NCBI RefSeq assembly: GCF_004769525.1
Contig: NZ_RQFT01000012.1
Location: forward strand, 311,001-375,000
Source: Leptospira bouyouniensis
GTDB taxonomy: Bacteria; Spirochaetota; Leptospiria; Leptospirales; Leptospiraceae
Reading direction: 5' to 3'
DNA: 64,000 nt
Shown here: piece after piece, positions 26,136-34,940 of the stretch
Numbering within the stretch: position 1 is the first letter of the stretch
Layout of the letters: each line of letters starts with the position of its first letter
The notes under the pieces: generated by a model
The model's database searches: none
What the model saw: only the letters and a program-made list of their open reading frames with translations
What the model was told of the DNA's origin: nothing
Made by a program: the position numbers and the translations under genes

Positions 26136-27175
26136 GTACTAAACACCTTTCGTGTTTCTTCGATGAGTGTATGGACCGAAATTTCAGGTGTGTATTGTAA
26201 TACACCATGGCCGAGACCTGCGACCCAACCAACCCGATCTTTTGGGTCCAAATCTTTTATTGGTAAAAGATATTCGCGAATTTTTTGTTTGAGGGTTATT
26301 GGCTCTGCAAACAATAATTCCTGGTCAAAATTTCCTTGGATGAAGCCTTTCCCACCAAATTCTTGTAAAATGGTACGGATCGAAAAACGATGATCAACTC
26401 CAAATCCAACTAAATCTGAAATTGAGTGTATTTGGCGAATCTGTTCTTCTGTGGAATTTTTTGCATAGTATCCAATTTGATTTGGGAACATTTTTGTAAG
26501 TTCTGATATTGGCTCTGTTACGTAACGATGAAAATTGATTGGGTCTAACATACCTGCGGCTGTATCAAACATCATGACGACTTCTGCGCCACCTTGCAGT
26601 TGTAATTCTATATTTTTTTTCAGAAGGGGGAGTAGAATCGAATAAAAACCATCTACAAAGTTTTGGTTTGTTTTAATAAAAGCTAGGTTTCCATCATGTT
26701 TGCCAATACTTGCATAAGTCATGAGTGTAAATGGTCCACCAACAAATCCGATTAAAGATACATCTTTCGGTAATACTTCACGTGTACGAATCACTGCCTG
26801 TTTTTGAAAGTGTAATCCTTCGATCGCTTCCTCCACTGATTTTAGTTTATTGAAATCAGAAGTGGAGGTGAGTGAAAATGAGAGTTTAGGACCTGGATCA
26901 TATGTAAGTCCCATTCCCAATGCTTCAAGTGGAAAAAGTAAGTCAGAAAATAATATACTTACATCAAAACCAAACTCTTTTACTGGGCCTAATGCTACTT
27001 CTGCTGCCAGTTCAGGTTCTTTACATAATTCCATAAAACTATAAGTTTCTTTCAGTTTACGATAGTGGGAATGATACCTTCCCGCTTGTCGCATAAACCA
27101 AATTGGAGGAACATCTTGGGGGACTAACTGAATCGCATTGGCAAATCGTTCATTGTAGTATTTGGTTGTGATCAT
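26132..27175 (-). CDS. hemE: Uroporphyrinogen decarboxylase
   Basis: Removes four carboxyl groups from uroporphyrinogen III to give coproporphyrinogen III; no cofactor. 347 residues. Signature PPIWFMRQAGRYHSHYR lies at residues 24-40, with the Arg residues that grip the substrate. ILFSDLLFPLEALG holds the catalytic Asp, and GFVGGPFTLMTY and GFGVDHRFSIR are further family motifs. Competes with CobA (36140-36931) for uroporphyrinogen III. Three bases separate its ATG from the hemL stop; its stop overlaps the hemN start. Confidence 0.96.
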   Translation of the reverse strand: MITTKYYNERFANAIQLVPQDVPPIWFMRQAGRYHSHYRKLKETYSFMELCKEPELAAEVALGPVKEFGFDVSILFSDLLFPLEALGMGLTYDPGPKLSFSLTSTSDFNKLKSVEEAIEGLHFQKQAVIRTREVLPKDVSLIGFVGGPFTLMTYASIGKHDGNLAFIKTNQNFVDGFYSILLPLLKKNIELQLQGGAEVVMMFDTAAGMLDPINFHRYVTEPISELTKMFPNQIGYYAKNSTEEQIRQIHSISDLVGFGVDHRFSIRTILQEFGGKGFIQGNFDQELLFAEPITLKQKIREYLLPIKDLDPKDRVGWVAGLGHGVLQYTPEISVHTLIEETRKVFST

Positions 27176-27178
27176 AGA

Positions 27179-28456
27179 TTAGTCCTTTAATGCTTGTTTT
27201 GTTTTCTCGAGAGTTCTGTTTATAATATCGACTGTATGTGCCGTTGATAAAAATCCAACTTCATACCCGCTTGGTGCAAGATAAACTCCTTGGTTTAAGA
27301 GTTTATGGAAGAGTTTTGCAAAATTGGATTTATGTGACTCTGGGATTTGATTTATGGTTCGAATTGGATTTTCTGTTTTTGACTTTAACCAAAATAAACT
27401 CCCAAAAGTCACAGCTTCCCAATTTGAATCACCTTTTTCAGATAAAATTTTTACAATTCCATCTGTGAGTTGTTTGGTGGCATTTTCTAATTTAGTATAA
27501 GGATCTTCTGTCCAAGCTTTTGTGAGAGTTTTAAGTCCAGCTCTCATTCCAATGGGATTGGCAGATAAGGTTCCTGCTTGGTAAACTGGTCCACTTGGCG
27601 CTACAAGGTCCATTAAGTCTTTTTTACCAGCATAAGCACCAACAGGGAAACCACCTCCAATGATTTTTCCGTAACAAACCAAATCAGGGACAATTCCCGT
27701 CACACCAGCCATCCCTTGAAATGAAACTCTGAAACCCGATATCACTTCATCAAAAAGAAGTAGAACTCCATATTTTGTTGAAAGATCACGACATTTTTTT
27801 AAGAATTCAATTCTCTGTGGCAGTAAACCATAATTAGCTGGTAAAGGTTCGATCGCCAAACACGCAATATTAGATCCTTCCCTTTGGAATAATTCTTCCA
27901 GTTTTGTTTCGTCATCTAATGGTAATACAAGTGTGTTTTGAATGATTTCTGGCCCAATTCCCTTACTATCACTAGAACTGAGGCCCGCAAGACCTGATCC
28001 TGATTTCACTAGTAGTTGGTCTAAATGTCCATGGTAACAACCGTCAAATTTTAAAATTTTATTCCTTCCAGTTGCAGCTCTTGCGACACGAAGAGCACTC
28101 ATCACGGCTTCCGTACCTGAGTTTACAAATCGAATTTTTTCAACCCAGGGTAGACGTTCCGTGATGTATTCGGCAAGTTCCAGAGAATAAGGTTCACAAG
28201 CTCCAAATGACCAGGCTTTCTTTACGGTATCTTCGACCACTTCTTGGATTTCCGGATTTCTATGACCGAAAAGAAGGGGACCAAAACTCAAACAATAATC
28301 GATATATTCTTTTCCTTCGACTGACTTAAGATAGGCGCCATTTGCTTCAGTAAAAAAAATGGGTGTACCACCCACGGAAGAAAATGATCTTACGGGGCTA
28401 TGTACTCCGCCAGGAACCACTTGTTTCGATCTTTCAAATAATAATTCCGAATTCAT
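27179..28456 (-). CDS. hemL: Glutamate-1-semialdehyde 2,1-aminomutase
   Basis: PLP enzyme that converts glutamate-1-semialdehyde, the HemA product, to 5-aminolevulinate. 425 residues from ATG 28456, which has AGAGG 8 bases upstream and overlaps the hemB stop by four bases. [12 protein letters not shown] is the N-terminal gate region; [18 protein letters not shown] binds the PLP phosphate; [12 protein letters not shown] has the PLP-pairing Asp; [18 protein letters not shown] has the Schiff-base Lys. A longer in-frame extension lacks a ribosome binding site and lies inside hemB. Confidence 0.96.
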   Translation of the reverse strand: MNSELLFERSKQVVPGGVHSPVRSFSSVGGTPIFFTEANGAYLKSVEGKEYIDYCLSFGPLLFGHRNPEIQEVVEDTVKKAWSFGACEPYSLELAEYITERLPWVEKIRFVNSGTEAVMSALRVARAATGRNKILKFDGCYHGHLDQLLVKSGSGLAGLSSSDSKGIGPEIIQNTLVLPLDDETKLEELFQREGSNIACLAIEPLPANYGLLPQRIEFLKKCRDLSTKYGVLLLFDEVISGFRVSFQGMAGVTGIVPDLVCYGKIIGGGFPVGAYAGKKDLMDLVAPSGPVYQAGTLSANPIGMRAGLKTLTKAWTEDPYTKLENATKQLTDGIVKILSEKGDSNWEAVTFGSLFWLKSKTENPIRTINQIPESHKSNFAKLFHKLLNQGVYLAPSGYEVGFLSTAHTVDIINRTLEKTKQALKD

Positions 28457-29406
28457 GAATACAACCTCTTGGCTATCCTTGCACCATATGTAATTAAAAA
28501 CGAAGATCCGGCTCTGCGAAACACATCCCATGTTTCTTTCAAACCATCTTCAAAATCTAAAAAACCCTCTTTAGCCAAATATGCAAGACTTGCGTATTCA
28601 CCACTGACTTGATAGGCACCGGTTGGAAGTCCAGTTTTGTCCTTAATCGGTCCGATTAAATCAATTGCTGTCATACCCGGCTTTACCATTAACAAATCTG
28701 CACCTTCTTCTTTATCTCGGATCGAAGTATGGATTGCAGTGTCTCTGTCTCTCACATCAAGTTGGTATCCACTTCTGTCGCCAAACTGTGGTGAGGAGTC
28801 AGCAGCTCCACGAAATGGACCATAAAAATGGCTTTTGAACTTTGTAGAATAACTCATAATGGGAACATGAATATGATTGTTATCATCAAGTATCTTTCTA
28901 TGTGATGCGACTCTTCCGTCCATCATGTCACTGGGAGCAATCCCATCAGCCCCAGCATCTGCATAAATCAGAGCAAGTTCAGATAATCGTTGTAAGGTTA
29001 ATGGTAAGTCAATGGTTCCTTTGGGATGGAAATGGCAACAATGACCTGTTGTCGTTACTGAGCAGATACAAGTATCTAACCATAAAAACATTTCAGGAAA
29101 TTTTGATTTGATAGCACTGATGTTTGTATGATAAAAATCCTTTGAGAAACTTGTATCTGATTTTTCACTTGGAACCATAAACAGTAAAAACTGAGTTACT
29201 CCTGATTTTAAATCAGATTCAATTTGTTTGAAAATTGTTTGATTGGTATCACGGTATACATCAGGTAATCCTTTGATGGGTTCTTTTTCAATAAGCCCTT
29301 CCACAAGGAATAAAGGTTGGATCATTTTGTTTACATTTAAGGAACCAGATTCACTCAAATGACGAAGGTATTTGTTGGAACGTAATCGAAGAGTTTGTTT
29401 TTTCAT
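28453..29406 (-). CDS. hemB: Delta-aminolevulinic acid dehydratase (porphobilinogen synthase)
   Basis: Joins two 5-aminolevulinates into porphobilinogen. 317 residues. [15 protein letters not shown] (near residue 118) has three cysteines of the zinc-binding type active site. [15 protein letters not shown] carries one active-site Lys and [15 protein letters not shown] the Schiff-base Lys. The QLDVRD segment and Asp/Arg-rich loop after it are also typical. The ATG at 29406 overlaps the hemC stop (ATGA). An eight-codon longer start is less likely. Confidence 0.96.
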   Translation of the reverse strand: MKKQTLRLRSNKYLRHLSESGSLNVNKMIQPLFLVEGLIEKEPIKGLPDVYRDTNQTIFKQIESDLKSGVTQFLLFMVPSEKSDTSFSKDFYHTNISAIKSKFPEMFLWLDTCICSVTTTGHCCHFHPKGTIDLPLTLQRLSELALIYADAGADGIAPSDMMDGRVASHRKILDDNNHIHVPIMSYSTKFKSHFYGPFRGAADSSPQFGDRSGYQLDVRDRDTAIHTSIRDKEEGADLLMVKPGMTAIDLIGPIKDKTGLPTGAYQVSGEYASLAYLAKEGFLDFEDGLKETWDVFRRAGSSFLITYGARIAKRLYS

Positions 29407-30956
29407 GGTTTGATGTACCTCTCGACCCAAGATTCAAAAGATAAAGAAACAAATACTTTGTTTTTGGAGCCTTCTTCGCCTAGCGTGTGTTTGATTTTAC
29501 GAAATGTTGATCCTGGTCCTACGAAATGAATTACATTTAATAATTCTGGGTATCGTTTGGTAACGATGTCGAATTCTGATCCACTCCGCCAGTAAGCTGC
29601 TTTGATTTTGGAAGTATCAAAGGGGATTGGAATTTCAGGAGCAGAAACAAAGTAGGTGGGAATCACTGGATAAATACTCGAGTGTTTGTCTGAATCCAAA
29701 TGTGTAAGTTTGACAAACTTGGTTTTCCTTCCCAAAATGGAATCAATCTCAGGAGGTTCACTTTCCCCAAGTCCATCGCAAGTACCATTCACCCAAAAGC
29801 CACGAAGTGCTAAGTCTTTCCAAGTGGAAAGACCTGCTGACCAAAGGATTTGATTACTTGGATTTACCGATAAATCTAATGGAAAGGCGTAACCTCTTGA
29901 TACAAAGACATCAACATCCTTGGGAATGGAGTAGGTTAATCGCTCTCTCTGTCTTGCCGCCATTTTTGCGTTAGGTGGCCATACCTCGTCTCTGGAAAAT
30001 GTTAAATTAGGGCTTCCGGATAGTTCTTTCGTCTGCAAAATTTGACCATCTTCGGTTACCCCTCGAATGAAAGAAACTTTGCCATAATCTCTATGTAATA
30101 CAGTCACTCCAATTTTTTGATGGCATCCTCCACCGTAACGAGATAAAATTTCTCGTTCTTCGTTTGAGGTTTGTTTGGTTTCCAAATCTGAAATTTCAGC
30201 TAACATGGATTCGAGGTGTTTGTCTTCTTTTCTGATCTCAGCACATAATGTTCCTTGTGCAGGGGCACTTGGAAAAATAGATGAGGGTAATACCATAAAT
30301 AAAGAAACATTCATCGTTTCCCTTATGAGCTGTTTAACTTCTTTTAGTTCAGGCAACAAATTGCTTGGATCTTGGAAGTTTACGATTCGGTCTAAGGCAG
30401 CTTTTGCTACTAGAATGCCACCAGATTCATGGTCTAAGTATTTGCGTAGTCTTGTTTGGATGTTCCCACGAACTGATTCGATTTTGATTTCAAAGTTACT
30501 GATGGGAGTTGGAAAGTAGTTCTTTAAAAATTCTTTGATGTGGTATTCTCTTCTAGGCGAAGAAGTTAAAATTGTAATTTCATTGGGTAAATTGATCCAC
30601 TTGTTTTTTTTAAAGAGTAAAACATCTCTTACATCTTCTCTCTTTAATATAGGGATAAGTGTTGTATCCTTTCTTTCTTTTAGGTCCATATCTTTAAATG
30701 AATGGATGACTATATCTAATTTATGACTGAGTAAGTCTTCTTGTAAATCCTTCGTAAAGATTCCCCTACCGGCAAATTGCCATAAAGGAGTTGTAAGGTC
30801 TTTATCACCTTTTGATTCACTAAAGAAAGTTTCGAAAATTTGATTTTTGTTTTTTTCTTTGAGAGCAGACGTGACTGTGTGGATTTGGATACGAGAGAGT
30901 AGGGAGGATCTTCCTCCTATTTTGATTGTTTTAGACAAGTAAGTCTTCCCATCCAT
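29403..30956 (-). CDS. hemC: Fused hydroxymethylbilane synthase / uroporphyrinogen III synthase
   Basis: 517 residues, about 200 longer than HemC alone. Residues 10-320 are porphobilinogen deaminase: IGGRSSLLSRIQ, DIVIHSFKDMD (catalytic Asp), SPRRE, SVRGNIQTRL, and YGGGCHQKIG, whose Cys278 should hold the dipyrromethane cofactor. Residues about 345-517 (VDVFVSRGYAFPL ... HFVGPGSTFRKIK ... VFVSLSFESW) are placed and shaped like HemD, whose fold has low sequence conservation. No other hemD is visible, and Leptospira is known to use a fused HemC/HemD. Overlaps hemA by 26 bases. Confidence 0.9.
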   Translation of the reverse strand: MDGKTYLSKTIKIGGRSSLLSRIQIHTVTSALKEKNKNQIFETFFSESKGDKDLTTPLWQFAGRGIFTKDLQEDLLSHKLDIVIHSFKDMDLKERKDTTLIPILKREDVRDVLLFKKNKWINLPNEITILTSSPRREYHIKEFLKNYFPTPISNFEIKIESVRGNIQTRLRKYLDHESGGILVAKAALDRIVNFQDPSNLLPELKEVKQLIRETMNVSLFMVLPSSIFPSAPAQGTLCAEIRKEDKHLESMLAEISDLETKQTSNEEREILSRYGGGCHQKIGVTVLHRDYGKVSFIRGVTEDGQILQTKELSGSPNLTFSRDEVWPPNAKMAARQRERLTYSIPKDVDVFVSRGYAFPLDLSVNPSNQILWSAGLSTWKDLALRGFWVNGTCDGLGESEPPEIDSILGRKTKFVKLTHLDSDKHSSIYPVIPTYFVSAPEIPIPFDTSKIKAAYWRSGSEFDIVTKRYPELLNVIHFVGPGSTFRKIKHTLGEEGSKNKVFVSLSFESWVERYIKP

Positions 30957-31803
30957 TCATAATATGTATTTGTTCTTCCTCCCGTTCCCTAGTGAGTTCC
31001 GTAAGATAGTATTGTAAGTCCATTTTAACGTTTTGGATTTGTTCGTCAGTATCTGATAAATCGTTTAAGATTTGAGTGAGAGGAATATAATGTCGGTATC
31101 CATGATTTTTTGGAGATTGTTCTCTGAAGTCTAGAATGAGGGAAGCAGAGTGGATCATCTCATCCCAGTTAAACGGTAAAAAACTTGATGCAATGACAAT
31201 GGCTTCGTTTCCAGGTTTATAATCTTCCCAATGAAAAGTTTTGATAGGAAAACTATTTTTTAATTCTTCTAGCCGATTTTGGTTTCTTCCAATCAATCGA
31301 ATTTGTTTTTGTTTGGACACTAAATACGGTAAAATCGAATCAACTAGTTTTCCGGTGCCAAGTAGTGTTACTTCATTATGGTTTTGTAGATAAGATTCGG
31401 TGATACTTCCATATGTTTGTCTACCGATCCCAGTTAAGTATTTGGACCGAATTTGTTTGGTGTGTTCTAAGATTTGGTCTCGCAAGCGGAGTAGGGAAAC
31501 TGCAAAATTGGATCCACATGTATTTTCTTCTCGAAAACGATCACGAAACTGAGCTTGGATTTCGGATTCACCGAATAATTTGGAACGTAAGCCAGAAACC
31601 ACTTCTAATAAAAATCGATAAGCATCAAACCCATGGTAAACTTCCCATCCATTTAAAAATCGATCTGATGTCTCGATTGGAAAAATCCTTTTGTCTGTGA
31701 ATACAAGAGACCTTTGACAAGTTTGCCAAACCTCTAGGCGCGAATCGTCTAAAGGTTGGACAATGGGATCAGTCGAATGGAGTAGAATCAGGTTTGACCA
31801 CAT
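30931..31803 (-). CDS. hemA: Glutamyl-tRNA reductase, short form
   Basis: NADPH-dependent reduction of glutamyl-tRNA(Glu) to glutamate-1-semialdehyde, the first committed haem step. Only 290 residues against about 410-430 usually. The catalytic Cys29 is in VWQTCQRSL (family STCNRTE); KLFGESEIQAQF matches the GExQIxxQ motif; VTLLGTGKLVDSILPYL is the NADPH-binding turn with IGRNQNRLEEL after it. The C-terminal dimerisation domain is missing and the N-terminus is about 20 residues short. Start ATG at 31803 has no clear ribosome binding site. First gene of the hem operon. Confidence 0.85.
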   Translation of the reverse strand: MWSNLILLHSTDPIVQPLDDSRLEVWQTCQRSLVFTDKRIFPIETSDRFLNGWEVYHGFDAYRFLLEVVSGLRSKLFGESEIQAQFRDRFREENTCGSNFAVSLLRLRDQILEHTKQIRSKYLTGIGRQTYGSITESYLQNHNEVTLLGTGKLVDSILPYLVSKQKQIRLIGRNQNRLEELKNSFPIKTFHWEDYKPGNEAIVIASSFLPFNWDEMIHSASLILDFREQSPKNHGYRHYIPLTQILNDLSDTDEQIQNVKMDLQYYLTELTREREEEQIHIMNGWEDLLV

Positions 31804-31831
31804 AATTTTATTCTATCAAATACATCGTTGT

Positions 31832-31853
31832 AACTGTCACAAGATTGTCAGTT
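31832..31853. promoter_or_regulatory. Imperfect palindrome between hemA and msrB
   Basis: AACTGTCA and TGTCAGTT arms form a 22-base imperfect palindrome in which seven of the eight outer base pairs match. It lies 29 bases upstream of the hemA start and 59 bases upstream of the msrB start, so it could be an operator or promoter element serving either divergent gene. Nearby at 31874-31882 is GATAATGAT, which matches half of a Fur-type box, but the other half is poor. Confidence 0.35.
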
Positions 31854-31911
31854 CCTAAAAAAATAAAATGTGATAATGATACTTAGTCTCAATTGGAAGG
31901 AGAAGATTAGA

Positions 31912-32292
31912 ATGGAAAATAAAAATTGGAAGGAGTTACTCACACCACTTCAATACCAAGTGACTCGAGAAAAAGGCACCGAACGGCCGTTTACTGGTGA
32001 GTATTATGCTCACAAAGAAAAAGGTACATACCTCTGTGTATGTTGTGGGGAAAAATTGTTTTCCTCTGAATCTAAATATGATTCTGGGAGTGGTTGGCCG
32101 AGTTATTATGAACCCATTCGATCTGAAGTGATCGCAACAGGAACAGACAAGTCACATGGAATGGTTCGTACGGAAATCCAGTGCCAAAATTGTGGCGCTC
32201 ACTTAGGGCATGTATTCCCTGATGGTCCGAAACCAACTGGACTTCGTTATTGTGTCAATTCTGCTTCCCTCAAATTTCAAAAGTCAGAGTAA
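31912..32292 (+). CDS. msrB: Peptide-methionine (R)-S-oxide reductase
   Basis: Repairs methionine-R-sulfoxide in proteins. 126 residues from ATG 31912, which has AAGGAG 8 bases upstream. Zinc Cys pairs are CVCCGEKLF (CxxC) and CQNCGAHLG (CxxC); the catalytic Cys is in [25 protein letters not shown] is the substrate groove. Divergent from the hem operon; the pairing of an oxidative repair gene with haem genes may reflect shared stress control, which is inference. Confidence 0.95.
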   Translation: MENKNWKELLTPLQYQVTREKGTERPFTGEYYAHKEKGTYLCVCCGEKLFSSESKYDSGSGWPSYYEPIRSEVIATGTDKSHGMVRTEIQCQNCGAHLGHVFPDGPKPTGLRYCVNSASLKFQKSE

Positions 32293-32316
32293 GATAAAGA
32301 TCGATTCTTGACCTTT

Positions 32317-32350
32317 CGCTTTCAGTGACAATTTTCAAATCCTGAAAGCG
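32317..32350. repeat. Perfect 9-bp inverted repeat between convergent genes
   Basis: CGCTTTCAG at 32317-32325 pairs with CTGAAAGCG at 32342-32350 across a 16-base loop. It begins 24 bases after the msrB stop. There is no T-run, so it is not a standard intrinsic terminator, but it may end or stabilise the msrB transcript. Confidence 0.4.
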
Positions 32351-32408
32351 ATGGGAATCCGAGTTGTTTCCTTCTGATTTAAAACATTTGATTCGTTCGG
32401 TAGCAATT

Positions 32409-32425
32409 TTTACATTCAATGTAAA
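32409..32425. promoter_or_regulatory. Perfect 17-base palindrome of Fur/PerR-like layout
   Basis: TTTACATTCAATGTAAA is an exact 8-1-8 palindrome, and its core TTACATTCAATGTAA has the 7-1-7 layout known for Fur-family operators (PerR consensus TTATAATNATTATAA). It lies between the ends of two convergent genes, an odd place for an operator, so it may instead be a hairpin or serve an unseen small RNA. Confidence 0.3.
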
Positions 32426-32454
32426 CTGACAAAAACTCTCTTTCTGTTGTATTT

Positions 32455-32901
32455 CTATTCTTGCAACCAGGAAACTTCTTCACAAGTCTCCCATTTTTTT
32501 ACAGTTGTTTCTTTGCCTTTGGATAGGACTAGGGATTCAGAACGGATTCCTACTCGTTTTACGATTTGATTGGCAAGGGAAGTGTAATGGAGTGCTTCAC
32601 AACTATGGCCTAATTTGGTTTCCAATTTTGCCATTTGGAATAAAAGATGTGCATTCCCCTCTGTTTCTTTCATGCCAATCGATTGTTTGAGTAAAATTGC
32701 TTTTTTTAAATCATCCCTTGCAGAAACTAAATCTCCTGTTTCCATTTTATGTTGGGATCTTGTTTCCAAATCTGCGATTACTAGCGGAATCCGAGAAAGC
32801 CTTGTGTGATTTAAGATTTCATCAACTGACTGGTCCAAACTTGGATCTGCCCACAAACCAATGGAAATGATGAAAAATAAAGCGATCTGGTAAAACTTCA
32901 T
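32455..32901 (-). CDS. Small exported helical protein
   Basis: 148 residues. ATG at 32901 has AAGGA 8 bases upstream and starts a signal peptide (KFYQIALFFIISIGLWA, cleavage probably after WAD). The mature part is helical with a TPR-like pair (residues about 45-115: SARDDLKKAILLKQ, NAHLLFQMAKLETKLGHSCEAL). Two Cys, one near the C-terminus, could form a disulfide. No family recognised. Longer in-frame starts extend into the rnpB region and are rejected. Confidence 0.6.
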   Translation of the reverse strand: MKFYQIALFFIISIGLWADPSLDQSVDEILNHTRLSRIPLVIADLETRSQHKMETGDLVSARDDLKKAILLKQSIGMKETEGNAHLLFQMAKLETKLGHSCEALHYTSLANQIVKRVGIRSESLVLSKGKETTVKKWETCEEVSWLQE

Positions 32902-33005
32902 ACGTTGGTTCCTTGTCATTTTCAATTCAAGGATGAAATTGCATAAATTGTGCCAAATTAAGGAAATACTCCTCGACGGCAAAAGAATCACAGATTCCAT
33001 GAAAT

Positions 33006-33353
33006 TGACTCTGGCCGAGCGATCGCCTTTTTGTTTCCTACAGGAAAGAGGGGGGAGGAAAGTCCGGACACTAGGGGACAATCGGACCAAGTAATGCTTG
33101 GGCTTTTTTTTTCCAGCAATGGAAAGGAAGGGACGGAAAGTGCAACAGAAAGGATACCGCCTACTTCGGTAGGTAAGGGTGAAATGGTGGGGTAAGAGCC
33201 CACCGCTTTGTTTGTGAAAACAAAGGCAGTGTAAACCCTCCGATGTGCAATCTCAAGTAAACAACCGTTATGAGCCTGTCCCGCCAGGTTGTGGGTAGAG
33301 AGCATTAGATAAATGATCGCCTAAAACAGAATCCGGCTTATGGGCCAGAGTCA
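33006..33353 (+). ncRNA. rnpB: RNase P RNA, bacterial type A
   Basis: Catalytic RNA that trims tRNA 5' leaders. The ends pair as helix P1: TGACTCTGGCC at 33006-33016 with GGCCAGAGTCA at 33343-33353. Conserved parts in order: GAGGAAAGTCCGGAC (33054-33068, CR-I), AAGTGCAACAGAAAG (about 33138), GGTAAGGGTGAAATGGTG and GGTAAGAGCCCACC, then the 3' pseudoknot strand ACAGAATCCGGCTTA (about 33326-33340). About 348 nt, normal size. P1 is followed by CC and seven T, which would work as the terminator. Its 3' end overlaps the convergent NERD gene by 16 bases. Confidence 0.95.
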
Positions 33354-34897
33354 CCTTTTTTTAGAATCCCTTGGATCACCTCTTCTTCATTCGGTGGATA
33401 AAATACACAAACTAAACTTCTAATTTTTAAAATGGTTTCTGCTAATTCTGTTTTGGTTTCCGTTAGGTGCCAATTTTCAAATCCGATCAATATTCCACAT
33501 GTTTCTTCCATTCCAGCAAATTCTTTGTTGGAATAATGACGCATATCATTCTCAAGCAAAAATTGTTTAAGTCCATTTTCTTTAATCGATTCTTCTGAAT
33601 GATACAAAACAACGATCTCATTATTTTCAATTTCTAATACTTTTTTTGCATACCCATAACACCACCGAATTTGATCTGTTAGATCCTCATCGTTTTTGAT
33701 AAATTGGATATCGGAGAAATTGTTTTGAATTGGTGATTCTGAAAAATCATTGAGCAGTCGATTGGCAAAGGAAACAATTTCAGGTGAATTTCTGATGTTT
33801 CGTTTGATATCCCATATATGAACCGGTAGTGTTTGTAAATAATCCAAAAATGGTGTGGAGGTGTATTTTAATCGTCTGGAAACAAATAGGATCCATTCTT
33901 TTTCCTCCCAAAATAATTTGGACAAAAACAAAAAGATATCGCTTTGAGATTTGTCTTGTAGGATCTCTTCGATTCCATCGACGATAAGAATATCGATGTG
34001 ATTGTGCTCTATCTCGTGGTAATTGGAAATGAGTTCGATATTATTTTTTTCGGGAATTTGGAGGAGTTCTTCTTTCCATATTTCATATAAGGCTTTTGCG
34101 CCCTGCCATAATAAAACTTTTTTTCCTTTCCTTGCATTTTGAAGTGCAAGCTCTCCGCATAATATCGATTTGCCGGATCCTTGGCTTCCATACACTAAAT
34201 TATGAGGATAGTTGCCAATCCCTTCTACTAATGAAAATTGTTCCTTCGTAAAAAATAATAAATTCTCGTCTTCTTTTTCTTTGTGAGAACGGAAGGTTTG
34301 AAAAAAGTTTAGATTTTTTTTAATGATTTCATGAGCTTTCGAAAGCACTGTGTCAGGCAAGGCTTCTCTTCCACTTCTATAAAATATCGATTCTAAGATA
34401 TCATTCAAATTAGTTTCATCATCTACTTCTTTGCCACCAAATACAAATAAGTTTTGGTCATTGGGAAGATGGAATTCTTTCCTTTCATTTTTCAAAAAGA
34501 AAATGGCACTATCATAATATTCTTTTGGAAACAAATCAACAAGTTGGTTGTGGTTTTTAAAAAATTCACGTATAATATCACGTTGGGTATTAACTTGTTC
34601 AATGGGATTTTTATAGGATTTGCCTTGGACTGGTTCCCACTCACGTCCCCTTACATTATAAAATTCCCATTCACCTTTTTTTTGTCTCCATTTCCCATTT
34701 TTCAATTCGATTGTGATCACGCCATATGGAGATACCACAAGGAAATCAATCTCACGCATCGGGACATCAGGAGTGATCAGTGTAAGTGAATAATAAATAT
34801 TACAAGGAATTGTAATCTCTTTTGCAAATCGATTGTAAAAATGGGATTCTAGAGAGATGTCTCTCGTTTTTCCGTGAAACTGTTTGGGATAAATCAT
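33338..34897 (-). CDS. NERD-domain protein with helicase-like P-loop ATPase domain
   Basis: 519 residues, cytosolic. Residues about 15-125 are a NERD (nuclease-related) domain: MREIDFLVVSPYGVITIELKNG has the Asp and the ExK of the restriction-endonuclease-like core. A P-loop, VYGSQGSGKSILCGEL, is near residue 240, and HIDILIVDGIEEIL is a weak Walker B (DG rather than DE). The C-terminal part resembles a shortened superfamily 1 helicase, but clear later helicase motifs are missing. Role in DNA or RNA processing is inferred. The last 16 bases cover the 3' end of rnpB on the other strand. Confidence 0.8.
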   Translation of the reverse strand: MIYPKQFHGKTRDISLESHFYNRFAKEITIPCNIYYSLTLITPDVPMREIDFLVVSPYGVITIELKNGKWRQKKGEWEFYNVRGREWEPVQGKSYKNPIEQVNTQRDIIREFFKNHNQLVDLFPKEYYDSAIFFLKNERKEFHLPNDQNLFVFGGKEVDDETNLNDILESIFYRSGREALPDTVLSKAHEIIKKNLNFFQTFRSHKEKEDENLLFFTKEQFSLVEGIGNYPHNLVYGSQGSGKSILCGELALQNARKGKKVLLWQGAKALYEIWKEELLQIPEKNNIELISNYHEIEHNHIDILIVDGIEEILQDKSQSDIFLFLSKLFWEEKEWILFVSRRLKYTSTPFLDYLQTLPVHIWDIKRNIRNSPEIVSFANRLLNDFSESPIQNNFSDIQFIKNDEDLTDQIRWCYGYAKKVLEIENNEIVVLYHSEESIKENGLKQFLLENDMRHYSNKEFAGMEETCGILIGFENWHLTETKTELAETILKIRSLVCVFYPPNEEEVIQGILKKGDSGP

Positions 34898-34940
34898 TTT
34901 TTAGTTCTGTTAACTTGGATGTTTCGGTTCTAATGGCGAT

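Noticed and set aside
32902..33090. N-terminal extension of the small exported protein into the rnpB region
   Set aside because: The signal peptide and ribosome binding site point to ATG 32901, and the extension is antisense to RNase P RNA.
32988..33305. Open frame of about 105 residues antisense to rnpB
   Set aside because: It lies wholly within the RNase P RNA and has no protein-like features; a shadow of a structured RNA.
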